Assembly (NCBI RefSeq): GCF_003008615.1
Contig: NZ_CP027657.1
Coordinates: 2,108,001 to 2,172,000 of the forward strand
Source: Pseudomonas mendocina
GTDB lineage: Bacteria > Pseudomonadota > Gammaproteobacteria > Pseudomonadales > Pseudomonadaceae
DNA: 64,000 bases
Reading direction: 5' to 3'
Shown: positions 50,958-59,938 of the stretch, in pieces
Layout of the letters: each line of letters starts with the position of its first letter
How positions within the stretch are numbered: the stretch's first letter is position 1
Notes under the pieces: generated by a model
Database searches by the model: none
What the model was told of the DNA's origin: nothing
Seen by the model: only the letters and a program-made list of their open reading frames with translations
Position numbers and translations under genes: made by a program

Positions 50958-51407
50958 ATGAGCATACGCAAGCTGGTCGAAAGCGATCTCGAGGCCGTCA
51001 GTGCGCTGTGCATCTCTGCGTTCATGACAGCGGTGGCACCGTCGTTGTCGCCGCAGGGCGTGGCGCCCTTTACCCAGATAGCGGCCGCTGACAGCTTTGC
51101 CAAACGCATGGCTGGCGACAACCTGATGCTGGTGTTCGTCCAGGAGAATCAGGTGCTGGGCGTCATCGAGCTGAAGGAGGGCCGTCATGTGGCCATGCTC
51201 TTCGTCGACCCGCAACAGCAGAGCAGGGGCGTTGGCCGGCAACTGGTCGCGGCAGCCTTGGCGCACGCGCGTAGCGAGGTGGTCACGGTCAGTGCCTCGC
51301 TGACCTCGGTTGCCGCCTACGAGCGCTATGGCTTCAACCGGGCGGGCGAGATCGGCGAGTACGATGGGCTGGTCTACCAGCCCATGACCATCACGCTCAG
51401 CGGGTGA
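50958..51407 (+). CDS. GNAT-family N-acetyltransferase
   Basis: 149 residues. The acetyl-CoA loop is QQQSRGVGRQLVAAAL (Q/R-x-x-G-x-G/A), followed by the C-terminal AAYERYGF motif. N-terminal IRKLVESDLEAVSALCISAF is usual for the fold. The substrate is unknown. Single gene; the 210 bases upstream show no clear regulatory site. Confidence 0.88.
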   Translation: MSIRKLVESDLEAVSALCISAFMTAVAPSLSPQGVAPFTQIAAADSFAKRMAGDNLMLVFVQENQVLGVIELKEGRHVAMLFVDPQQQSRGVGRQLVAAALAHARSEVVTVSASLTSVAAYERYGFNRAGEIGEYDGLVYQPMTITLSG

Positions 51408-51485
51408 AGCTCGTCCTCATTCGTTGGTAGCGGCACGCCTGAGCAACTGCTTGCAGCGTTCGAGAGGTTGGTGATCAGGCGAGGA

Positions 51486-51884
51486 TCACTGCGCGCAGAG
51501 CGACTCGATCTTGTCGCGCTTGAGGTAGGAGAACTGCAGTTGATGGCCTTCGATCTCCATACCCAGCTGCATGGTGGCCGGCGCGAAGCTCAGCACCTGC
51601 AGGTCGAAGCTCTGGTAGGGCGAGGTGATCTGGATGGTCTTTCCGTCCTCGCTGATGCGGTAGTCGGAGACTTCCACTTCCGGCTGGCTTGGGCTTGGCT
51701 CTTCGCAATTGAAGGGGTGCAGGTTGCTCTTGCCGTCAGCGGTGAACTCCACCACGTTGGCGATGCCGTTGTTCAATGGTTTCATGGCCCAGATACCGAC
51801 GAGCTGGTCTTTGTCGACCGAGGCGGCAAAAGCGCTAGCGCTGGATAGGGCAACGGCCAGGGATACGAACAGCAGTTCTTTCAT
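51486..51884 (-). CDS. Hypothetical small periplasmic protein
   Basis: 132 residues with a Sec signal (MKELLFVSLAVALSSASAFA). The mature part reads DQLVGIWAMKPLNNGIANVV, EFTADGKSNLHPFNCEEPSP, and ends KRDKIESLCAQ, with two cysteines that may pair. The GIWxxxP and FTADGK pattern recalls small lipocalin-like domains, but I do not recognise a named family. Single gene, with GGAGATC before the ATG. Confidence 0.75.
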   Translation of the reverse strand: MKELLFVSLAVALSSASAFAASVDKDQLVGIWAMKPLNNGIANVVEFTADGKSNLHPFNCEEPSPSQPEVEVSDYRISEDGKTIQITSPYQSFDLQVLSFAPATMQLGMEIEGHQLQFSYLKRDKIESLCAQ

Positions 51885-52046
51885 GGTGATCTCCTTATCG
51901 GGTCAGGATGCGCTCGCTGGCGAACGCGAGGGGCGCCGATAGTACCGCAGCATGTCCGCCCTGCGTTGTACACGGCCCGATTTGTGGCATGCCTCACCAA
52001 CCTGGCAGCGCTCTACTGCGGGGTTTTCGACAAAAGAAATCGGCAC

Positions 52047-52082
52047 AAAAAAGCCGCTGGCGAATCGCTCCGCCAGCGGCTT
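52047..52082 (-). terminator. Terminator after the antiporter gene
   Basis: A 12-bp perfect stem AAGCCGCTGGCG / CGCCAGCGGCTT, followed on minus by a T-run. Confidence 0.9.
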
Positions 52083-52097
52083 GGGTCATCCCGGCTG

Positions 52098-53828
52098 TCA
52101 GTGACCGTGAGCCGGTTTGTGGCTCTCGGCTTCGGCTGGGGCGAACTTGGACAGGATGTGATTCTTCATCCCGCGAGCCAGTTCTTCCTCGTCGAAGAAC
52201 ACCTCGCCGATACCGTCACGACGGAAGATCTGCACGGCATCCGGGCTGTGGGTACGGATCACCACTTCGATGTCCGGGTTGAGCGTGCGGGCGATTTCCA
52301 CCATGCGCTGCACGTTCATCGGATCCGGCGTGGCGATGACCAGCATCGAGGCCTTGGCGATGTGCGCCTGGATCAGCGTGCCCGGATCACCGGAGTCACC
52401 GCTGACCGCCGCCAGGCCTTCGGCACGAATCTGCTCGACGCGCTCGCGATTCTGCTCGACCACCACGAACGGGATGTGCCGTTCGCCCAGCGCCTTGACG
52501 ATGCGCCGACCCACGCGACCGTAGCCGACCACCACCACCTGACCTTCGAGGAATTTCTTCTCGGTGCTCATCGGCAGCACGGCCAGCGGGTCGGCACGAT
52601 GCTCCAGGCGTCGAGCCAGGGCCGAGCGCTTGAGCACCAGCGCCTTGAACGGCTGGATCATGCCGAACACCAGCGGATTGAGCGCGATGGAAATCAGCGC
52701 ACCGGCCAGCACCAGGCTCATACCCTCCTGCGGCAAGAGCCCCAGGGCCATGCCGAGACCGGCGAGGATGAAGGAGAACTCGCCGATCTGCGCCAGACTC
52801 GCGGCCACAGTCAGCGCCGTATTCAACGGGTAGCGGAAGGCCAATACCAGGAACACGGCCGCCAGGCCCTTGCCAATGATGATGATCGCCACCACCGCAA
52901 CCACGCGCAGCGGTTCGGCCAGCAGCACGGTCGGGTCGAACAGCATGCCCACCGAAACGAAGAACAATACGGAGAAGGCATCACGTAGCGGCAGCGACTC
53001 TTCGGCGGCACGGTGCGACAGATCCGATTCGCGCATCACGGTGCCGGCGAAGAAAGCGCCGAGGGCGAACGACACATGGAACAGCACCGATGCCCCATAA
53101 GCGATACCGATGGCAGCCGCCACCACGGACAGAGTGAAGAGTTCGCGTGAGCCGGTCTTGGCGATCTGCATCAGCATCCACGGCAATACGCGGCGCCCCA
53201 CCAGCAGCATCAGCGCGATGAAACCGGCGACCTGCAGCAGGGTCACGCCCAGCACGTACCACAACGGTGAACTGGCATCCCCGGCCGCTGGGCTGTGGCC
53301 GCCCAGCACACCCGCCAACGGCGGCAGCAGTACCAGCACCAACACGGTGGCGAGATCCTCGACCACCAGCCAGCCAACGGCGATGCGGCCGTTCATCGAA
53401 TCGAGAATGCCACGGGTTTCCAGCGCCTTGAGCAGCACCACGGTACTGGCGCAGGACAACGACAGACCGAGCAGCAGGCTCTCACCGAAGGTCCACCCCC
53501 ACCAACTGGCGACACCCAGTCCAAGCACGGTGGCCAGGCCCATCTGTACCACGGCGCCGGGCAGGGCGATCTTTTTTACCGCGAGCAGATCCTTGAGGGA
53601 AAAGTGCAGGCCGACACCGAACATCAGCAACATCACGCCGATTTCCAGCAGCTGCGGCGCCAGTTCCATATCTGCCACGAAACCGGGAGTGGCAGGGCCC
53701 ATGATGATGCCGGCAAACAGATAGCCGACCAATGCTGGCAGGCGGATCTTCTCGGCGATGAAGCCGAAAATCAGCGCAAGGCCGAAGCCCCCTGCCAGCA
53801 TTGTGATGAGTGAGACGTTGTGTTCCAT
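52098..53828 (-). CDS. ybaL: Monovalent cation:proton antiporter-2, KefB/YbaL type with RCK domain
   Basis: 576 residues. The first 390 form a Na+/H+ exchanger domain of about 12 helices, with LGLSLSCASTVVLLKALETR and RIAVGWLVVEDLATVLVLVL as in YbaL. The rest is a cytoplasmic TrkA-N/RCK domain with the nucleotide loop VVVGYGRVGRRIVKAL and VSGDSGDPGTLIQAHIAKAS. It ends in a His-containing tail (ESHKPAHGH). It probably exports K+ in exchange for protons. YbaL-like by pattern; KefB or KefC is an alternative. The TrkA-C domain is not evident. Confidence 0.9.
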   Translation of the reverse strand: MEHNVSLITMLAGGFGLALIFGFIAEKIRLPALVGYLFAGIIMGPATPGFVADMELAPQLLEIGVMLLMFGVGLHFSLKDLLAVKKIALPGAVVQMGLATVLGLGVASWWGWTFGESLLLGLSLSCASTVVLLKALETRGILDSMNGRIAVGWLVVEDLATVLVLVLLPPLAGVLGGHSPAAGDASSPLWYVLGVTLLQVAGFIALMLLVGRRVLPWMLMQIAKTGSRELFTLSVVAAAIGIAYGASVLFHVSFALGAFFAGTVMRESDLSHRAAEESLPLRDAFSVLFFVSVGMLFDPTVLLAEPLRVVAVVAIIIIGKGLAAVFLVLAFRYPLNTALTVAASLAQIGEFSFILAGLGMALGLLPQEGMSLVLAGALISIALNPLVFGMIQPFKALVLKRSALARRLEHRADPLAVLPMSTEKKFLEGQVVVVGYGRVGRRIVKALGERHIPFVVVEQNRERVEQIRAEGLAAVSGDSGDPGTLIQAHIAKASMLVIATPDPMNVQRMVEIARTLNPDIEVVIRTHSPDAVQIFRRDGIGEVFFDEEELARGMKNHILSKFAPAEAESHKPAHGH

Positions 53829-54282
53829 CGCGGCTCCTTAGGTCAGCCCCAGGCTGATAACTGCAGCGGAGGGGATGGGTCGGTCGAAAACTGTGCACGC
53901 CCCCGGCAAACCCGGAACATGAGACAAACCCTTGGTTTTCTAGCAAAAATTGCGCCTCCAGATAAGGCGACGCAAGAAAATCCAGCCATCTTCTCACCCT
54001 TGTCCAATGCGGGTGGAGCGGCTGTTGGCTGTACGGCACATGCCGGGACAGGCTCAAGCATCGCCTATCCTGGGCTGCGACGCACAAAGTGCCACATCCA
54101 GACACACAACTATCGAAAATGATCGTTTCAGGTGCAATTTGCACCATATTGAACAGGCAAATTGCACCAATTAGGTGCGCAAAATGAAGCCACCCAACAT
54201 CGCCACGGACTGACCTGCCTCAATGGCGCGGCGATCACCGGGAACTAGATTCCAACCATTGGATGTCTCCCGGAGAAACGCC
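53829..54282. other. Divergent control region between antiporter and SLC13 genes
   Basis: About 450 bases with no gene. The left 200 bases show nothing clear. The right part holds palindromic operators (54131-54182). Confidence 0.55.
54131..54182. promoter_or_regulatory. Paired palindromic operators upstream of SLC13 gene
   Basis: First site GGTGCAATTTGCACC (54131-54145), a perfect 7-1-7 palindrome. Second site at 54162-54182 is TTGCACC / GGTGCgcAA around AATTA. The motif TTGCACC occurs in both. Confidence 0.6.
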
Positions 54283-55758
54283 ATGCCCGTCATCGCACAA
54301 ACCAGTACTCCACGCGTTCCATGGGGGCTGTTGCTCGCCCTGTTGGCGCTGGTCGGCATCATCCTGCTGCCTGAGCAGGCCGGCCTGCCGCTCGCCGGAC
54401 AGCGCATGCTGGCGATCCTGGCTTTCGCCGTGATCGTCTGGATCAGTGAATCGGTCAGCTATGAAGTCAGCGCCATCATGATTCTGGCGCTGATGGCCTT
54501 CCTCCTTGGCAGCGCGCCGACGCTGAGCGACCCGGACACGCTGATCGGCACCAAGGACGCCTTGAGCATGGCGCTCGGCGGCTTCGCCAATTCGGCACTG
54601 GCACTGGTGGCCTCGGCATTGTTCATCGCCGCCGCAATGACCCAGACCGGGCTGGACAAGCGCATTGCCCTGCTGACCCTGTCTAAGGTCGGCGCCAGCA
54701 CCCATCGCGTGCTACTGGGCGCCATCGTGGTGACCATATTGCTCAGCTTCATCGTGCCCAGCGCGACCGCGCGAGTGGCCTGCGTGGTGCCGATCATGAT
54801 GGGGGTGATTGCTGCCTTCGGCGTCGACAAACGCTCGGCCTTCGCGGGTGGCATCATGATCCTGGTCGCCCAGGCCACCAGCATCTGGAACGTCGGCATC
54901 CAGACTTCGGCAGCGCAGAACCTGCTCACCGCCGGTTTCATGCATAAGCTGCTCGGCGAATCGGTGACCTGGACCGACTGGCTGATCGCCGGCGCACCCT
55001 GGAGCCTGCTGATGTCGGCGGTGCTGTACTGGGTGATACTGCGCGTGATGCCGCCGGAGACCGACCGTATCGAAGGCGGCAAGGAGGCGGTGCGCAAGGC
55101 ACTCGCCGAGCTCGGCCCGATGACCTTCGACGAACGCAAGCTGCTGATCACCGTCCTCACCCTGCTCGGCTTCTGGGCCACCGAAGGCAAGCTGCACAGC
55201 TTCGATACGGCCTCCACTACTCTGGTGGGGCTTGCCGTTCTGCTGATGCCCGGCCTCGGCGTGATGAGCTGGAAACAGGCGCAGCCGCGCATTCCATGGG
55301 GCACGGTGATCGTCTTCGGCGTCGGCATCAGCCTCGGCAGCGCAGTGCTGGCCACCGGCGCCGGCACCTGGCTGGCCAGGCTGCTGGTGACCTACCTCGG
55401 CATGGAAGGGCTGTCACCGTTCTGGGTGTTCGCCGTGCTCGGCCTGTTCCTGATCCTCATCCACCTGGGTTTCGCCAGCGCCACGGCGCTGACCTCGGCC
55501 ATGCTGCCGATCATGATCGCGCTGCTACTGCAGCTGGGCGGCGACATCAACCCGCTGGGCATGAGCATGCTGCTCGGCTACGTGGTTAGCTTCGGCTTCC
55601 TGCTGCCGATCAACGCGCCGCAGAACATGGTCTGCATCGGCACGGAAACCTTCACTGCACGGCAGTTCCTGCGTACCGGCATCTGGCTGACGCTGGTCGG
55701 CTACCTCCTGACGCTGGTGTTCGCGCTGACCTGGTGGCGCTGGCTAGGCTGGATCTGA
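54283..55758 (+). CDS. SLC13/DASS-family anion transporter
   Basis: 491 residues from ATG 54283, with CGGAGAAAC upstream. It is about 12 helices of the divalent anion:sodium symporter family: IVWISESVSYEVSAIMILAL, LSFIVPSATARVACVVPIMM (SNT-like ligand loop as S-A-T), and LLPINAPQNMVCIGTETFTA near the end. Substrates of the family are dicarboxylates, tricarboxylates or sulfate. Its operators suggest tight induction by a dedicated regulator not seen beside it. The SDR gene follows after 38 bases. Confidence 0.88.
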   Translation: MPVIAQTSTPRVPWGLLLALLALVGIILLPEQAGLPLAGQRMLAILAFAVIVWISESVSYEVSAIMILALMAFLLGSAPTLSDPDTLIGTKDALSMALGGFANSALALVASALFIAAAMTQTGLDKRIALLTLSKVGASTHRVLLGAIVVTILLSFIVPSATARVACVVPIMMGVIAAFGVDKRSAFAGGIMILVAQATSIWNVGIQTSAAQNLLTAGFMHKLLGESVTWTDWLIAGAPWSLLMSAVLYWVILRVMPPETDRIEGGKEAVRKALAELGPMTFDERKLLITVLTLLGFWATEGKLHSFDTASTTLVGLAVLLMPGLGVMSWKQAQPRIPWGTVIVFGVGISLGSAVLATGAGTWLARLLVTYLGMEGLSPFWVFAVLGLFLILIHLGFASATALTSAMLPIMIALLLQLGGDINPLGMSMLLGYVVSFGFLLPINAPQNMVCIGTETFTARQFLRTGIWLTLVGYLLTLVFALTWWRWLGWI

Positions 55759-55796
55759 ACAGGCACTCTTGGGCCTTCACGACAAGGAGCATGCCA

Positions 55797-56540
55797 ATGA
55801 GCAAGAACCTGCTGATCACCGGTGCCAGCCGTGGCATCGGTCGCGCTACCGCCCTGCTGGCCGCCACCCAGGGTTGGACGGTGGGCGTGAATTACCGAAG
55901 CGACCGCAGCGCCGCCGACGAAGTGGTGAAGCAGATTCTCGCGGCGGGCGGCCAGGCCGTCGCCCTGCAGGGCGACGTGGCCAACGAAGACGACGCGCAG
56001 CGCCTGTTCGAAGCCATGGACAAGCTCGGCACCCTGCACGGTCTGGTGGTCAACGCCGGTATCGTCGCCCCACCCATGCCGTTGCTGGACATGAGTGGCG
56101 AACGCCTGCGACGCATGTTCGACGTCAACGTGCTGGGCAGCTACCTCACCGCCCGCGAAGGCGCCCGGCGCATGGCGCGCAGTCGTGGCGGCGAAGGGGG
56201 CTCGATGGTGCTGGTGTCGTCGGTAGCCGCCAGCCTCGGCTCGCCATTCGAATACGTCGACTATGCCGGCGCCAAAGGCGCAATGGACGTGCTGACCCGC
56301 GGGCTGGCCAAGGAACTGGGCGGCGAGGGCGTGCGGGTCAACGCCGTGAGGCCAGGGCTGATCGACACCGAAATCCACGCTAGCGGCGGCCAACCGGGTC
56401 GCGCCGAGCGCCTGGGCAAGACCACACCACTAGGCCGCGCCGGACGGGCCGAAGAGGTCGCCGAAGCCATCGTCTGGCTGCTCGATGACAAGGCCAGCTA
56501 CACCACCGGCGCGCTGATCGATATCGCGGGCGGCCGCTAA
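55797..56540 (+). CDS. Short-chain dehydrogenase/reductase
   Basis: 247 residues from ATG 55797 (MSKNLLITGASRGIGRATAL), chosen over ATG 55791 by distance from AAGGAG. The cofactor loop is TGASRGIG, the NAG motif is VVNAGIV, the catalytic Ser is in VLVSSVAASLG, and the YxxxK pair is YVDYAGAKGAMD. The basic residues after strand 2 (NYRSDRS) suggest NADP(H). The substrate is unknown. It may be co-transcribed with the SLC13 gene. Confidence 0.93.
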   Translation: MSKNLLITGASRGIGRATALLAATQGWTVGVNYRSDRSAADEVVKQILAAGGQAVALQGDVANEDDAQRLFEAMDKLGTLHGLVVNAGIVAPPMPLLDMSGERLRRMFDVNVLGSYLTAREGARRMARSRGGEGGSMVLVSSVAASLGSPFEYVDYAGAKGAMDVLTRGLAKELGGEGVRVNAVRPGLIDTEIHASGGQPGRAERLGKTTPLGRAGRAEEVAEAIVWLLDDKASYTTGALIDIAGGR

Positions 56541-56569
56541 AGCACGCCCCATATCCCCTCGTATCCGCT

Positions 56570-56622
56570 GTGCACGGCGCACCCTAGGCGTTTAGCGCGA
56601 GGTAGGGTGCGCCATGCGTACC
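56570..56622. repeat. Inverted repeat of the GTAGGGTGCGC type, copy B
   Basis: Left arm GTGCACGGCGCACCCTA (56570-56586) and right arm beginning TAGGGTGCGCCATGCG (56603-56622). It is related to the element at 28047. It lies between the convergent SDR and dkgB genes. Confidence 0.7.
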
Positions 56623-56651
56623 GCTGACAAGCCAGACGACTTTCCGCAGGC

Positions 56652-57455
56652 TCAATCCCAACGGGGCGCGAAGCCGGGGTTGGCGACCCGCTCGCCACGC
56701 TCCAGGGTGGCGATGACGGCCATGTCGTCGGCACTCAGGCGCAGCTCGGCGGCGCCCAGGTTGGCCGCCAGGTTCTCGCGTTTGGTCGAGGACGGAATCA
56801 CCGCATAACCCTGCTGCAGCGACCAGGCCAGTGCCACCTGCGCCGGGCTGACGCCATGAGCGGCGGCGATACGCTGGATCTCCGGCTCGGCCAGCACCTT
56901 GCCGTAGGCCAGCGGCATGTAGGCAGTCAGGTGGATGCCCTGCTGACGGGCGAAATCCACCAACTGGCGGTTCTGCAGCAGCGGATGGATCTCCACCTGG
57001 TTGGTGGCGATCTCGTCGACACCCACGGCATCGATGGCCTGCCGTAGATGGGCAATGGTGAAGTTGGACACGCCAATCGCTGCCGTCAGCCCCTGGCGCT
57101 TGGCCTCCAGCAGCTCGCCCAGATACTGCGCCACGGGGATTTCATCGTTCGGCGACGGCCAGTGGATCAACGTCAGGTCGACCCGTTCCAGACCCAGGCG
57201 CTGCAGGCTCTCCTGCAGGCTGGCAAGTACCCGGCCGCTGCCGAGGTTTTCAGTCCAGATCTTGGTGGTGACGAACAACTCATCACGCGCCACGCTGCTA
57301 GCAGCGATGGCCTGGCCAACCGCGGCCTCGTTGCCGTAGATCTGCGCGGTGTCGATATGCCGGTAGCCCAACTCCAGCCCCGTGCGCACCGAGTCGATGG
57401 CAACCTGATCCTTGAGACGGAAAGTACCCAGGCCGAAAGGGGGAATGAATTTCAT
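56652..57455 (-). CDS. dkgB: Aldo/keto reductase, DkgB (2,5-diketo-D-gluconate reductase B) type
   Basis: 267 residues, the DkgB length. AKR motifs: [20 protein letters not shown] with catalytic Asp and Tyr, [12 protein letters not shown] with Lys, LTLIHWPSP with His, and the NADPH site [15 protein letters not shown]. The enzyme reduces 2,5-diketogluconate, methylglyoxal and other carbonyls. It is divergent from a LysR gene that probably controls it. Confidence 0.93.
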   Translation of the reverse strand: MKFIPPFGLGTFRLKDQVAIDSVRTGLELGYRHIDTAQIYGNEAAVGQAIAASSVARDELFVTTKIWTENLGSGRVLASLQESLQRLGLERVDLTLIHWPSPNDEIPVAQYLGELLEAKRQGLTAAIGVSNFTIAHLRQAIDAVGVDEIATNQVEIHPLLQNRQLVDFARQQGIHLTAYMPLAYGKVLAEPEIQRIAAAHGVSPAQVALAWSLQQGYAVIPSSTKRENLAANLGAAELRLSADDMAVIATLERGERVANPGFAPRWD

Positions 57456-57603
57456 GCAGATCTCCTTGATCGATGTCCGAGGCGCGCCAGCGGCCCCGTG
57501 GTCACGGACAGGCCCGAAGGCAGTTGATGACGCGCAGTATCCGGGCCAGACTCATGCGGAAAAAGCCGATAGCCCAGCAAACACCTTTGACTGAAGATCA
57601 ACA

Positions 57604-58497
57604 ATGAAGATCAGCCTGGAAGAAATGCTCGCCTTCGTCAGCGTGGTCGACAGCGGCTCCATCAGCGCCGCCGCCGAGCAACTGGATCAGACCGCTTCCG
57701 GCGTCAGCCGTGCACTGAGTCGCCTGGAGGAAAAACTCGCGGTTACCCTGCTGCGCCGAACCACGCGGCGCCTGGAGCTGACCGAGGAGGGCGAGGTATT
57801 CCTGACCCAGGCGCGGCGTATTCTGGCCAGCGTAGAGGAGGCCGAGGAGCAGATGACACTACGGCGCCAGGCACCGGCCGGGCGCCTGCGCATCAATACT
57901 GCCTCGCCGTTCATGCTGCATGTGATCGTGCCGCTGATCGGCGACTTTCGTGCACGTTACCCCCAGATCGAGCTGGAATTGAACAGTGATGACCGCATCA
58001 TCGACCTGCTGGAACGACGTACCGACCTGGCCATTCGCATCGGCCACCTGCCGGACTCCAGCCTGCATGCCCGGCCGTTGTGCCATAGCCGCCGCCGCGT
58101 GCTGGCCAGCCCCGCGTATCTGGCGCGCCATGGCGCACCGACACGTACCGAAGACCTCTCGCAGCACAGCCTGATCGGCTTCACCGAGCCGGACAGTCTC
58201 AACGAATGGCCGCTGCGCCACGCCCTCGGCGAACGCTGGCGCATCACCCCAAGCCTGCGCGCCTCCAGCGGCGACACCATGCTCGAACTGGCGCTGATCG
58301 GGGAAGGCCTGGTGTGCTTGTCGGACTTCATGACCGATGCCGCCCGCGCCAGCGGTGCACTGGTAGAAGTGCTGGCTGAACAACGCGTGGAGGTGCGCCA
58401 ACCGGTCAATGCGGTGTACTACCGCAACACCGCACTGGCCTCACGCATCACCTGTTTCCTCGATTACCTAAGCGAGCGTCTGGGCTGCCCGGCCTAA
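57604..58497 (+). CDS. LysR-family regulator divergent from dkgB
   Basis: 297 residues. The N-terminal winged helix is MKISLEEMLAFVSVVDSGSI then AAAEQLDQTASGVSRALSRL. The C-terminal effector domain has LRINTASPFMLHVIVPLIGD and ELALIGEGLVCLSDFMTDAA. It matches the LysR clade beside DkgB (YafC-like). The short divergent gap of 148 bases is the likely site of control. Its stop codon abuts foldback repeat copy 2. Confidence 0.92.
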   Translation: MKISLEEMLAFVSVVDSGSISAAAEQLDQTASGVSRALSRLEEKLAVTLLRRTTRRLELTEEGEVFLTQARRILASVEEAEEQMTLRRQAPAGRLRINTASPFMLHVIVPLIGDFRARYPQIELELNSDDRIIDLLERRTDLAIRIGHLPDSSLHARPLCHSRRRVLASPAYLARHGAPTRTEDLSQHSLIGFTEPDSLNEWPLRHALGERWRITPSLRASSGDTMLELALIGEGLVCLSDFMTDAARASGALVEVLAEQRVEVRQPVNAVYYRNTALASRITCFLDYLSERLGCPA

Positions 58498-58638
58498 GAG
58501 CGTGTTCAAAGTCTGCTGCGCGTCGGCCATGCAGCGTTGAAATCAAGCTCAGAATGCTCATTTACATCTCGTAAACTGCGCTTCTTCGCTCGATTTCGCC
58601 TTCCCTGGCTCTAGCTCGCGAGACTTTGAACAGGCTCT
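58497..58638. repeat. Foldback repeat, copy 2 (142 bp)
   Basis: Same length and end arms as copy 1: AGAGCGTGTTCAAAGTCT and AGACTTTGAACAGGCTCT. The internal arm pair differs (GAAATCAAGC with GCTCGATTTC) but still pairs. Confidence 0.85.
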
Positions 58639-58639
58639 A

Positions 58640-58868
58640 AGAACCTGTTTACGATCTGCTGCGCGTCGGCGCTACTGCGTTAAAAACAAGCTCGGAAAGC
58701 CGCTTGCGGCTAACGCACTTCAGTGCGGCCCCGAAGGGGCGAGCGAAGCGAGTCATGCTCATTTACCACCCGTAAAGTCGAGCGCGACTCCGACCACTCC
58801 TCGCTTGTTTTTGCGGGGCCGCCATCGGTGTTGTATCGCTCTAGCTTGCGAGATCGTAAACAGGCTCT
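58640..58868. repeat. Foldback repeat, copy 3 (229 bp), with an internal insertion
   Basis: The ends are AGAACCTGTTTACGATCT and AGATCGTAAACAGGCTCT: both arms changed from copy 1 in matching positions. The internal pair is AAAAACAAGC / GCTTGTTTTT. About 80 extra bases include three small hairpins in a row (58699-58740). It starts one base after copy 2. Confidence 0.85.
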
Positions 58869-58884
58869 AAGGCACAAAGAAAAA

Positions 58885-58903
58885 GGCGACTCATTGAGTC
58901 GCC
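58885..58903 (-). terminator. Terminator after pbpG
   Basis: A 9-bp stem GGCGACTCA / TGAGTCGCC with a one-base centre and flanking A/T runs, 20 bases past the pbpG stop. Confidence 0.75.
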
Positions 58904-58922
58904 CTTTATCGTCAGCAGCGGA

Positions 58923-59825
58923 TCACTGCGCGGCCTGCATGCTCCACTCGGCGAGCTTCTGCTGCTTGTAGCTGAGCGCGGCGGCTGGCACCGGGGTGAC
59001 CTTGCCGGTCTCCATCCAGCGCTTGAGGCGGTTGGCGTCAGCCATGTGGGTGTACTTGCCGAAGGCGCCGAGCACGACGAACGCCACCGGGCGGTTGGCG
59101 ATGGTGGTAGCCATCACCAGGCAGCGACCAGCGGCATTGGTGAAGCCGGTCTTGCTCAGGTTGATGTTCCAGTCCGCCTTGCGCACCAGGGCATTGGTGT
59201 TGCGAAAGCCCAGGGTGTAGTTGGGTTTGCGGAAGGCCACGGTGGCTTCCGAGTCGGTGCTGAACTGGTGGATCAACGGGTACTGGCTGGCGGCCTTGAC
59301 CATCATCGCCAGATCACGCGCGGTGGCGACGTTCTGCTCCGACAGACCGGTCGGCTCAACGAAGTGGCTGTTGCGCATACCCAGCGCCTTGGCCTTGGCG
59401 TTCATGGCCGCGACGAAGGCCGAGTGGCCACCTGGGTAGTGGTGGGCGAGGCTGGCGGCGGCGCGGTTTTCCGAGGACATCAGTGCCAGGTGCAGCATCT
59501 CGCGGCGCGTGATCTCGCTGCCCACTCGCACACGAGAGAACACGCCCTGCATTTCCTGGGTATCGCGGATGGTGATCGGCAGTACCTCGTCCAGTGGCAG
59601 CTTGGCGTCGAGCACTACCATGGCGGTCATCAGCTTGGTGACCGAAGCGACCGGCAGGCGTAGATCCGGATTACTGGAATAGAGCTCCTGGCCAGTTTTC
59701 AGATCGATCAGCAATGCGCTACCGGCGGCCAGCTCCTGCTTTGGCTGGGCCGGCGCGGCCTGGAGGTTCGAAACAACAAGGCTGCTGCACAGCAGCAAAC
59801 CCAAAATCGAATGACGGAGTTTCAC
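58923..59825 (-). CDS. pbpG: D-alanyl-D-alanine endopeptidase, PBP7/8 type
   Basis: 300 residues with a Sec signal (cleavage near AAPAQ, residue 24). The penicillin-binding triad is complete: SVTK at 61-64, SEN at 118-120, KTG at 225-227. It cuts D-Ala-mDAP cross-links in periplasmic peptidoglycan. Length and [19 protein letters not shown] fit PbpG. Single gene with a terminator. Confidence 0.95.
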   Translation of the reverse strand: MKLRHSILGLLLCSSLVVSNLQAAPAQPKQELAAGSALLIDLKTGQELYSSNPDLRLPVASVTKLMTAMVVLDAKLPLDEVLPITIRDTQEMQGVFSRVRVGSEITRREMLHLALMSSENRAAASLAHHYPGGHSAFVAAMNAKAKALGMRNSHFVEPTGLSEQNVATARDLAMMVKAASQYPLIHQFSTDSEATVAFRKPNYTLGFRNTNALVRKADWNINLSKTGFTNAAGRCLVMATTIANRPVAFVVLGAFGKYTHMADANRLKRWMETGKVTPVPAAALSYKQQKLAEWSMQAAQ

Positions 59826-59938
59826 GGTTCACTTCACCGGTTGGAGTGTGGGAGCCGCTGGCAGGTGATGAAAAAAGACCGGCTAGAGCGGCGGCGACCA
59901 GTATAGGGATCACGCTTGGCTATTGCAGTATGGCCCGG

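Noticed and set aside
58497..58868. Foldback repeats as integron attC sites
   Set aside because: They fold like attC and have variable arms, but there is no integrase, no cassette array, and no conserved attC core triplets at the ends.
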